Positions 9,846 through 21,500 of a stretch of 64,000 bases of DNA are shown here, one piece after another. The position numbers and the translations under genes were made by a program. A model generated the notes under the pieces. The model was given only the letters and a program-made list of their open reading frames with translations, searched no databases and was not told where the DNA came from. Location: positions 22,433,044 through 22,497,043 of the forward strand of contig NC_092652.1 in assembly GCF_032118995.1 (NCBI RefSeq). Reading direction: 5' to 3'. Source of the DNA: Asterias amurensis. Lineage: Eukaryota; Echinodermata; Asteroidea; Forcipulatida; Asteriidae. Each line of letters begins with the position of its first letter. The first letter of the stretch is position 1.

Positions 9846-12253
9846 TTAAACCGTGTAAGAGTTTAATGTAAATCCGGTCCGTGGACATTGTGTTTTGTGT
9901 CCTACAAATAGTACCCAACAGGGACATCATCGTACCAGTGGGAGCATCAGTTATCCTGTCACATGACTGGATGATGGCGCAAAACAAAGCGCAGTGGTTA
10001 ACCAAAAAAGTGAAATTAATTCTTACTTGACCAATTACAAGGAGTTAATTTGTACAAATTATTTCAGCTTTCAAGCCCAAGTTCGGCCCTCTGAAAGATG
10101 TCACAAAATTTCCCAAAGTGTTTTAACTGAGATCAAAATAGTTGTAAGCTGTTCATCACAGTGTGTGTACGCCTTTTTACCTACAGTCCCGGTCATATCT
10201 CGTTGGGCCCAAGCATTTTGGCCGAGAATTGTAGCTCTTTGACTTGGCCCGTACTGTGTACATACTGTGAAGAAGTAGCATGATACCACTCGGAGCTAAC
10301 AAAAAAGGGAGGCTGGTGTAAAGTGGCAAAAACCTTTAAATTCCTTTATGTGGGAAATTGACGGTATAAAAAATAGTCTGACCTTTTAATTTCTGAAGTA
10401 TTGACATCAAAATAATATACCACTCGTCTAGCTGGAGGTGTGGACTATAGACATAGGCATTCAATGGCAGTGTGTAGGCCTTGATGAATTCAATAGTTTA
10501 CTCAGTGTTTCAAAATTGTATCTGTTTTGATTAGGGTTTGAAATTATTTTGGTTACGTATATGGTAGTATCAGATTAAAAAGTGTGTCAAAAAAGTATTT
10601 CGTTTCAAGATAACAAAATTTGTTTGTTTCCGTGATAATGGTCAGGTCATTGTGTCTGTGAAAAACATATCACTAAAACATTATTATAGAAAATGAGTGG
10701 AGAAAATGAATTCATCCAAGTAATTATATCTTTCTGATGTATATCTCAATTGTTTGCTTGCGTTTGATGTCGGGCGAACGTTTCATTGTACTAATTTGGG
10801 GTTTGTTATGTTCGTTATGTTATGAACTCTATGTGTTGAAAATGTGATGTTAAAATTGCATATCCCTGACAATGTCTGTCTTATTTTGCACTCAAGTACT
10901 AAGGATTGTAAAGATCATATACAATTGTTTGGCATGTACCATAATGGTGTTATATTGTTGAGTCTGTAGGTCGTCTCCCCATTGATCAGTTATCACAACT
11001 CGTAATAATAAACAAATCCAAGACATTTAAGGTAGCATATTCACTGTAAGTTGTGCAAGATTTATTGAGGTCCGGTTTGATTTTTTACATAAATGTGTTG
11101 ATGTCATTTCAGGCAGTTGACCTAACTCATAAGGAACATGTACATGTAGTACTGACAAGTGTGCTCCTAACTCTCGGCCACCGCCAACTGTGAAGATCAA
11201 TGTGATTGTTTTTGCAATTAACTCAAAGGAGACGTTTGGTGATCATTATCCTTGGGGAACAAATCTGTCTAAAAGTAGTTTGGAATATATCCGAAATCAG
11301 CCATCTTATTTCGTTATCAGCAATTGAAACATAATTTCTGACATTACAGTTTGATCGTCAAAAAGTAGCAGAGTAAAATCTGTTGTGTATTGCCAACCCG
11401 TGGGTAAATGATTGGTTCCATGGACGGTGAAAGCTCACTGAGCCAAACTGTGACAACAAACCCTTCAAAAGAAATGTTTTGTGTCGTGTCATGCCGTGCC
11501 CTTTTTTCAAGTTCATGAAAATATTCGCTGAACCTTCAATACATCATTGTATATTTGGATTGATTGCAGCAATCGACAAACCTTTTAGTCTAAACCAGAT
11601 TTTTTTTTTAAAGTAACTTCGATATGGAACTACATCAGAACCCGACTATTTTTGCATGCAAAGAACTGTCCTCTGCTAGGTTTTCTATGCTGATTTAAAT
11701 GTGTCTTCAGACAAAAGGAGTAAAAATTAGCCTTGGTATCCATCATTTTCGGAATCAGCACCCCATATTAACTTTTTTGAAATCTGGTCTAGACTATTAG
11801 TCAATTTCTTTTCCCGACTTTCTGTATTAATCGGTGGGTGCAGGTAGAGTGCTATAAACTCAATTTGATCACCCCCAGATCCTGGTATTGTTAAATCACA
11901 AAGAACCCCAAATACTGATGTCATACAGTGTGCAATTTCGCCCACCCAATTACTTGCCATTGTCCTGAAATTTCTCATAAGGGTAATACCCGTTTTTATT
12001 TACATAGTGTCGCAATACTGAATGATAATACATTCAGAGAAGTCAGTTTATAGAGAGGTCGTCGGTTCATTTTTGTACCCTTAAAGCGACGTCTACCAAC
12101 GAGTTTAGAAACACTTCTACAGAAATCTGAAATTTTAAGATTTGTGTTGAAACTCTTCAGATATTAAAAAGGTTTTTAAAATGTGTTTTAAAATTGAGAA
12201 GTATTATTACAGTTATCATTTTTGTTACACATTTTTACAATACAAATATTTTG
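9846..12253. other. Spacer between MITE and ZRANB3 3' end, no gene seen
   Basis: No supported gene. A minus-strand open frame of 83 codons at 11727-11978 has ordinary protein-like composition but no recognisable motif. It could be a decayed retroelement fragment or chance. Confidence 0.45.
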
Positions 12254-12254
12254 A

Positions 12255-12260
12255 TTTATT
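12255..12260 (-). terminator. Polyadenylation signal candidate for ZRANB3
   Basis: Reverse-complement AATAAA lies about 70 bp after the ZRANB3 stop codon at 12330-12328, a normal distance for a short 3' UTR. Confidence 0.5.
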
Positions 12261-12327
12261 AATTTTTTTCAAATGTGCTCGTTTTAAATTTTGATTTTCA
12301 GCTGTGCGAATTATTCCATATGAAACC

Positions 12328-12507
12328 TTAGGGCTTGAAGAAGGAACGGATATCAAAAATATCGGCTGTCTTCTGTCGCTTTCTTCGTCTCATATTCTGC
12401 TCTGCCGTCACTTTATCGTGACAAACGACGCACAGGGTACGGAAGTTATCCATGGAACACAAACCACCTCCTTCGAACACGGCCACGATATGGTCGGCAT
12501 GCCAAAA
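12328..12507 (-). CDS. ZRANB3: ZRANB3 exon 21: HNH core and C-terminal PIP-like motif
   Basis: The acceptor TCTGTTACCAG precedes TTTTGGCATGCCGACCAT. The exon encodes [15 protein letters not shown], then CVVCH and a basic stretch RRRKRQK, and ends DIRSFFKP before TAA at 12330-12328. Human ZRANB3 at the same place ends with the APIM motif RFLVK; here no APIM is present and a PIP-box core takes its place. Confidence 0.93.
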   Translation of the reverse strand, partial: FWHADHIVAVFEGGGLCSMDNFRTLCVVCHDKVTAEQNMRRRKRQKTADIFDIRSFFKP

Positions 12508-15500
12508 CTGGTAACAGAAAAAAACAGAATTCACAGAAGTTCCTTTGCATGATTAAGAGTTGAAACAGTGCCCTCAAAGAGATTATAAGAAGACGTTTAT
12601 CTACTGACAATATCTGCGCTATTTCCTGCACCCATGTAAAAGAACTTCACTGAAAGAAAAACTCTACCGTAATCTTATTTAAATAAAATGGCAAAAATGG
12701 CCTTTGTACTCATTTATTATTATTATTTTTTTTTTTTTCATGCATTGAAAACCAAGTAAACATATTCCATAACTGGAGGTAGTTTTTTTGAAAAAACACC
12801 AACGAAACCTTTAAAAAAAAATTAAAACAGGGGGAGGGTGGGGGAGGGTTGGGTGGTTATCCTTTTTACTTTCATAAGTAATTTTCTGTGAAATTTATTC
12901 TGAGGCTTCATGTTCTACCTATCTCAGCCCACATACTTACACACTGCAGACTAAATAAGAAGAGGTCAATTAATTCAGGACTTAATTGTACACATGACGA
13001 GCGAACAACTTACAGGGGCGTACATGAAATTATGAAATCTCGCCCTATTACAAGTACGTGCCTTAAGCATTGGCTTTTGTTGCTCCTAGCGTGTGGAACA
13101 AACTCCCTAACTCAGTGAAGACATGTGAGACCATTGATAATTTCAAGCCCAAACTTAAGACGCACCTTATGACATGCCATTCTTAAAGCCATTGGACCCT
13201 TTCGGTACAGAAACAAAAGAAAAAGTTCACAGATTTACAAATAACTTACAGGGTTTACAGAAGGTAGTGGTGAAATACTTCTCTTGAAATATTATTCCAT
13301 GAAATGCTTTACTTTTTGAGAAAACAGTAAAACAATATCAATTTTCATTAACGAGAATTACGGATTTATTTTAAACACATGTCATGACACGGCGAAACGC
13401 GCGGATACAAGGGTGGGTTTTTCCGTTATTTTCTTCCGACTCCGATGACCGATTGAGCCTAAATTTTCACAGGTTTGTTATTTTATATATAAGTTGTGAT
13501 ACACGAAGTGTGGGCCTTGGACAATACTGTTTACCGAAAGGGTCCAATGGCTTTAATAACTTCCCTTCTTGTGAGAACCTTGAGCACCCCTTGAACGGAT
13601 ATGTTTTTACACTTTATAGATGCTGTTTATATTATTAGTAATAAGACATGGAAGGAGGGCTCATGATGAATGCAGTAACTTGTTGAGAATTCATAATTCC
13701 ATGTACAGCCACAGGCCTGCCTTAATGATGACAACACAGCCCCATTTTATAGTGTACTGATAATACATAAATGCATTACACTCCGTAATGTTTACTGTGC
13801 TCTGCAAATGAGACCTATGCAAAATAGATTGACCTTTAGAGATTGAGAGACATATTATGGGATAGCAGGATGGTTGAGAACCTGAAATAAAATGATCAGT
13901 GGACATATAGACGATCTGACCTATGTTTACATTCAAACTGCCCTCTGTTGACAAAACACTGTATACGTCGTGTTTCGCCGGGCAAAAAGACGTGTAGTGA
14001 TGGTAAGATTGCGTGTACTTTCTAGCTGGCTGCCAAAAATCAAAGGTTTTGCCCGGGGTATGCGCATGAATCATTATATGGTTTTCGAGTGACGTCAGAG
14101 GATGTGACGTCAGAGGTCACATCATCTATTAGTTTGGTATTCAATTCATCCTTTTATTTGAGTTCAGTCCATTAACAATAACAATACAACAATATTTTCC
14201 TGAAGCTAGTTACCTGGCCTGACGATGGGTTTCGAATGATTTCATTCAATCTTGAAGTTGATAGTTTTGACATCACACTCTGCTCCAGTAGTGTCTTCCT
14301 CTCACTCTTTGCTGCATCTCTGATGACAACAAAAACAAAAACAAGGAAGGAGATATTTTGAAAAATTGATAAATCATTAGTAGGGACAGTTTTCAAGATA
14401 ACAATGTTTTAAAAAGTGAAATTCATAAAAAACATAGTTCTACATTCTACATTTCATGAAATCTTTTTTCATGTGAACTGAGATGCCCAAACAACAGTGA
14501 CTGTTGAGAATTATTTAATTGTTTGTGTCCTCTTTGTGGCTTTGGAAGTAAAGATCCTCTTTGTTGGAATAACCTCAAGTTTAAGTGATGGACAGGAAGC
14601 CCTAAAGGGTTCCTGCTGATTAATTTGAGGTTTGTCACCAAGGGTGATACATGATACACAAATAAAAATATAAACAAAGTAACAAAATTATGCTAAAAAC
14701 AAGAAAATTAGAAGATGGATTATGACTGACTTGATATTATTGCAGAGTTCTTGGGCTTTTACTCCACAGAGCTGGCACACTCCATGTTCGGCCTCCAGTA
14801 ACTGATCACGGATATACTTGCTGTTTGACCTACGACACTTTAAAATAAAATGTTGATAAAAAGGTTAATATCAGATAATTATTTATTTATTTGGTTAGTT
14901 ATTTATTTACTTCCTTTATTAACCTAGGGTAAGCCAGTATGAGCTGCTTTCAATTACGAAAAATTATGATTACCAAGTTAATAAACGTAAACAATGTACA
15001 AAATAAATATTTAAAATAATTAAAGCCCTAACTAAATACTAAGAAGGTATAGGCCTATTATTAAGTGGAAAACAAAATAGATATATCAAAAATTAAAAAA
15101 CAAAATATACATATCACAAGTTGGAAACAAAAGTATACAAATCACAAGTTCGGAAGCAAAATTTACGTATCACAAGTTGTAAGATTTGATAAAATGGCAA
15201 TCGTTAAATAGAAAGTTATTGATTGAATTAAAAGTATATAGTATAAAGCCAAGTAATTAAAATGTTGAGTAAATGAGATAAAACAGGGAGGGACTCAAAT
15301 TCCACCAAGAAAAAGGAAACCTGAGATTAAAAGCAACTGCAGAGAAAGGCAGACATTGATCTCCTCGTTCAATGTCACCTTCAATTGAAAAGAAAAAAAA
15401 ACATTTTAGATCGATCAAAAGCCAAAGAGAAAAAAACAAACCATGGCTCTTTGAAACTCAACACACACTACAGCTGGGCTAGGGCTATCACTGCAAAATC

Positions 15501-18500
15501 ACATAGAGATGATCAATAATAATAACAATATTTCATTCTTATATAGCGCAGTATACAACAAATAATCTCAATGCACTTTACATAATTAAAGACAGTGGAC
15601 ACTATTGGTAATTGTCAAAGACTAGCCTTCAGTTGGTGTATCTCAACTTGCATAAAAAAAAAACCTGTGAAAATTTTAGCTCAATCAGTCATCGAACTTG
15701 CGAGATAATAATGAAAAAAAAAACGCCCTTGTCACACAAAATGTGTGCGCTTAGATGATTGATTTCGAGACCTCAAGTTCTAAATCTGAGGTCTCAAAAT
15801 CAAATTCGTGGAAAATTACATCTTTCTCTAAAACTATGGCACTTCAGAGGGAGCTGTTTCTCACAATGTTTTATACCAACAACCTCTCCCGTTACTCGTC
15901 ACCAAGTAAGGTTTTATGCCAATAATTATTTTGAGTAATTACCAAAAGTGTCCACTGCCTTTAAAACAGATGATAGAATCAAACAGAATGTTAGTTTCAG
16001 GAGGGGAAGGTCACCTAAAAGAAACACAAATCATTCAAATGTGGAGGCATCAAAACCATAACAACATTTTTACATGGAAATGCATTAAATAATTGTAACT
16101 GCAGGTTCTGGTAATAACAATTCTGATTCAGGGGTCGCAAACGCTGAGACCAGGAAATTTAAACGCACTCAACAACTCGACTTCAATGCACGAGGGGTGT
16201 TGTGACAACCATATTGATATTCAATAATAATAAGCAGTATTTATACAGCGCCCAACATCAAATCAGTCACTGAGCACTTAACAGTATTAAAAAGAATCAA
16301 TGATAAAAATACAAGTTCTTATAATAAAAGGTGCACATCAAAACTACGACTATATTCAAAGCACAGGAAGCTCAACCATCTGTGTCAAAAAACCAACAAA
16401 GGTGGCAAAAAGAGCATCATTTATATCAATACCATTGAATGCCTCAAATCACAATACGATTTATCATGTTGAAAACCTTTAAAGCCATTGGACACTTTCG
16501 GTACAGAAAAAAAAAATAAAAGTTCACAGATTTACAAATAATTCACAGGGCTTACAGAAGATAATGGTGAAAGACTTCTCTTGAAATATTATTCCTTGAA
16601 ATGCTCTACTTTTTGAGAAAACATTAAAACAATATGTCAATTCTCGATAGCGAGAAGTACAGATTTATTTTAAACACATGTCATATGACACGGCGAAACG
16701 TGCGGAAACAAGGGTGCGTTTTCCCGTTATTTTCTCCCGACTCCAATGACTGATTGAGCCTAAATTTTCACAGGTTTGTTATTTTATATATAAGTTGTGA
16801 TACACGAAGTGTGGGACTTGGACAATACTGTTTACCGAAAGTGTCCAATGGCTTTAAATAGCTTTGGGAACTCACATTGAATTCGTGTTTACATCTCTCT
16901 GAGCAGTAACGCATATCCCATGCTGCTCCTTGATGCTTCTCCAAGGCCGTGCTCGATGACGTAACCTTCCCACAAAACACGCATAGAGGGCGCCCTTCAT
17001 CATCAAGAGCCTATCATTCACGATAAAAGGGTATAATTAAAGTGTGTGTACAGGAGCTGGATGTAGCAGCAGTGTAGAAGAATGGACATTTCCAGTGACA
17101 GGACACTATTGGTAGTTACTCAAAATAATTGTTAGCGTACAAAACTTCTTGGTAACGAGAAATGGAGAGCTATTGATAGTCTAAAACATTTTGAGAAACG
17201 GCTCCCTCTGAAGTACTGAGTTTATGAGAAAGAAGTAAATATTAGAATTGAATAAGAGACCTCAGCTAAGGTCTCAAATTAAAGGCATCTGAAAGCAAAC
17301 AACTTGTGCGACAAGGGTGTTTTTTCCCCATTATTTCTGCAACTTCGACGACCAATTGAGTCCAAATTTTCACAGGTTTGTTATTTTATGCATATGTTGA
17401 GATACACCTAGTGAGAAGACTGGTCTTTGACAATTACCAAAGGTGTCCAGTGTCTTTAAGGCACAACTAAAACTAACAAAGTTAACAAGAAAATTTACCT
17501 GGACACATGTTCCTCTCTTCAGTGCAGAAATATTCTTGTCTGACTGCTCTGCTACTGTAGGGTATGAAGAATACTTTTTATTCAAGGAAGTTATACTATT
17601 GGAAATAATGTAAAACAAACTTATTCTTCTACAAAACCAGGGGTGGATTTCACAAAAAGTTAAGACTAGTCTTATCTCAAGTTAGGACGAGTTACTCATC
17701 CTAACTTTAGGACTAAAAGCCAATTCTATCGAGTACAAAGGCTTGCCTACATGTTCATGTAGTATAAGCTTTCATAGACTGTTCAGGCTACTGAATTACA
17801 ATTTTTCTGAATCTTTCTGAAATCAAACTAAAGCAATCTGCACCTCACCTTGTATCCCATTGAGAATAAGTATTACATCTACAATAAAATATATGGAAAG
17901 GTTTGCGGTAACACCATATAATGACTATCTCTTAAAGAGTTGGGGTGGTTCTGAAAAGAACCGTTGGATTCAACTCAATGTTTCGATTAGTATGCTCTAA
18001 TCGTCTTCTGGAGTTCTGAAGACGATCAGAGCTACTGATCGAATTGTCGGGTTGAAACCAACGGTTCTTTGCAGAACCACCCCAACTCATTTAGAGCTAC
18101 ACTTAGTCATTACATGTACATGGTGTTACGGCACACATTTCCATATCGTATTTCCACCATGCAAAGTTTAAAATCCTACTTAGACCTTATTGACATGACA
18201 TCATTTCAGTAGGGCGCCCTCACCTAGAGGTAAAAAGGGGGTTGTTCATTAGCCAATCCTGTGCGCCGCGCATACAAATCTATGCGTTTCAATTGTTTCA
18301 TCACTGTTTTACCTCTAAGGTGGCGGCTGGTGACATCAAGGCATTTCCATTACAGGGCTGTATGCTTCGTTTTTGAAAGGGCAAGGGCACCAAGGCATTT
18401 TCTTCTTGGTTAAGGGCACTCTATGATGAAATTGCAAATTTGTACTGGAGCATTTCAAAGGGCACAAAGGCAATGACCAGGGGACACGGAGGCAATCGCC

Positions 18501-21500
18501 TTCGTTGCCTCCGTGAAGTATCAGGCCTGCATTAGGTCTATATACATGATTTCTCACCTGAGTTTGATGAAGCACCGTCTGATGATGAACTTTGGTCCGA
18601 GCGTTGAGGTTCCGATCTGCCTCTTGACGTGTGTTTTTGCTTGGTAATTACTCTTACACTACCACCCACTAAGTCTGCCTTTTGTTTGGCTGCTATTGCC
18701 AAGTCAATCTAAACAGATGTAACAAAATAAAACTTCAGTTGATTAACTTCTCCAGAGGCAGGGCGTTGGGTCTTGAAAAAAAAAAACTTGTTTGAGCACC
18801 ATTGACATAAAAAACACCTCAGTTGATAAACTTCTCCAGAGGTAGGGAAATAGACCTTTATCATGCTGCCTCCAACTTGGTCATGTACCTCGTATCGAAT
18901 AACAATAATGAATGCTAATAATCATGTTGCAATTAGGAACCAGACTATTTTGTTCTTCCATCCTCGGTTTGGTAACATTGGTATCAATGGGAGAAAATCA
19001 AAATGGTTGCACCGTGATAAACGTTTATAGGTCTTTTGAAAAAAAGGTTTGAAAAAGTGTTTGAGCACAAGGGCAGACCAACTCATTCTTAACGTGTAGA
19101 GCTCAATAAACTTATCAGCTTATTGGGCTATTTAATCATAGTTTTTCCCTAGGGCAAAACAAAATCAGAAATCGGACTTAAGTAGGAGGAACACCGCGCC
19201 TATTCATTGTTTTTTTACCCATACACCAATGTGTGTTAAGCACTGTATACTCAGTACTAACCCGAGTTCTGTGAACAAAATCACAGGCATGTTACTGGAG
19301 TGGGATTCAAACCCTCGACCTTTGAATTCTAAAACAATTCTAATACCGTACCTGTTTATCTCCGGTGCAATTCTAACATCAATTTTACAAAAAGGATAAG
19401 GAGCAAAACAAATAAAGTAAAATCCTTGAATACTGACCTTAGTAAGGGACCTCTTAGTGCATGGTTGATAGTGCTGTGCTTGTTTCAGTGATTCCAAAGC
19501 TGCCAGAGGACTTTCCATTACTGCACCACTCTTCCTGAGCTGTTTTTTCTTTATCTCGTTCAGACTGAGGGAAAACATAAACATTGCGATTCACATTACT
19601 TAAACATGAACTCTTTAAGATCTGTGTGCGCTCAATTTAACTGGTGCCTTCTGGAAACCAAGGACAAAACAAAAAAGGCAAAGGGAATACAAAAGAAAAC
19701 TCCATCTGGAAATTCAAAAGATTGGAAGTGCAAGGAAGTGTGTGTACAAAGTCTGTGGGAAACTGTTAAAGGGAAGGTACATGTTTGGTTATTACGCAAA
19801 ACAAACATTAACTTAAAAACTGACTTGGTAACAAGCATTGGAGAGCTGTTGATAGTATAAAACATTGTGAAAAACAGCTCCCTCTGAAGTAGCATAGATT
19901 TTGAGAAAGAGGTAATTTCCTATCTGGTATTCCTATCTGAAAGCACACAAATTCGTCCAATAAGAGTATTATTTCTTTCATCATTTTCTCGCAACTTTGA
20001 TGACCATTGACCAATTGAGCTCAAATTTTCACAGGTTTGTTATTTTATGCTTATGTTGGGATACACGTACTGAGAAGACTGATTTTTGAAAATTACCAAA
20101 TGTGTTTAATGCCTTTAAGTGCAGGGGAAAAAAGAAAGAACAAAAGAATATTACACAAGGATTCAATTTGAGATTGGGTGAGTGACTTGAGCGTGCACGC
20201 AAATTGGCATGAGGAGTGATCAAATAGTGACAACATCTGAGAAGGGTCAATAAGAAAATAACACATGACATTCAGAAGCTTTTTGTAGTTTTTACCTATT
20301 CCATTCCCTTAGAAAGCGTAAAGCAACACGCAAGTTGTGCTGATCATGAAGGACGGATGGTAGCGCATCCAGATCGTGGTGTTGAAGATCGATCGGCAAG
20401 AAGCTACAATTTAGCGGTCTTTCATCCTGGCAAGAAAAATTTAAGGGGGAAAAGATTAATTACTGACGACTCATCTTAAGTTTAACTTTTAGGCTTTTGT
20501 GAAATGACGCCCATCCAGGGGCAGATTTCACGAAATGCTAGGAATATATGCTTCTAAGCTAAAATGAGTAACTTGTCCTATACTTAGGATGGGTTCAGTG
20601 CATCCCAATGTCTATGGTTACTAAACTTATCCAAAGTCCTATTTTCCCTTTGAAATGACGTCATGTTCAAGAAGACTGGTTGAAAACCTGTTATGCTAAA
20701 AAATTGGCAGGTTTCCCACATTTTATCCTGACTCACAAAACGGATTGACCCATAGATTTCACAGGTTTGTTACTACATGTATGGTTGAACACATAAAACA
20801 TGAATACTGTCTGCAAATAAACTGCTCACAAGAAGTTAGCAAACTTTTTTAATCAAGTACATTTTTGTTATTTATTACTCTCTTTGTATTAAGTTAAATA
20901 TCAATGCAAAGCTGAAGTGTTCCTCTTTGCAACGATGACATGTTGCTGGACTTAGCCACATTAATGAGAAAGAGACAGAGTCACAAATCAAATGTGCAAA
21001 AATTAGCAATTTTGTGTTACTGTATGAACAAACAATGACACTGTAATTCAAGCAAGCAAGGCAACTTACTGATCTTAATCCACTTACTTTATTGAAACAA
21101 GAAGTTCAGTAACAGTCTTGCAGATACCCCAACAGTGTGTTTTTCAAGAGATGGGGGTTTATTGTGTGTGGTGTTCTCACCGGTGCAAATCTTAGTGTAA
21201 ACCATGAATGGTTCCGAAGCTTGACCGGTTTGATTATTGATCATAATACCTACTGACTGTTTAGTACAGATAACTGTAATTTTTGCACATTTGATTTGTG
21301 ACTTTGCCTCATTGTCATTCATGTAGCCAATTCCGGCAACACGTCATCATTGCAAATGTGCTATCATTTTGAAGAGGAACACCTCAGCTTTGCATTGATA
21401 TAACTTAATACAAACAGAGCAACAAATAATAAAAATATACTTGATTAAAAAAAGTTTCCTAACTTTTTGTGAGCAGTTTACTTTGTCAGCTCTACCAATC

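Noticed and set aside
13384..13638. Plus-strand 84-codon frame that recurs, similar in sequence, on the minus strand at 38350-38562
   Set aside because: Both lie inside MITE family 2 copies; the shared protein-like sequence reflects repeat similarity, not coding constraint.
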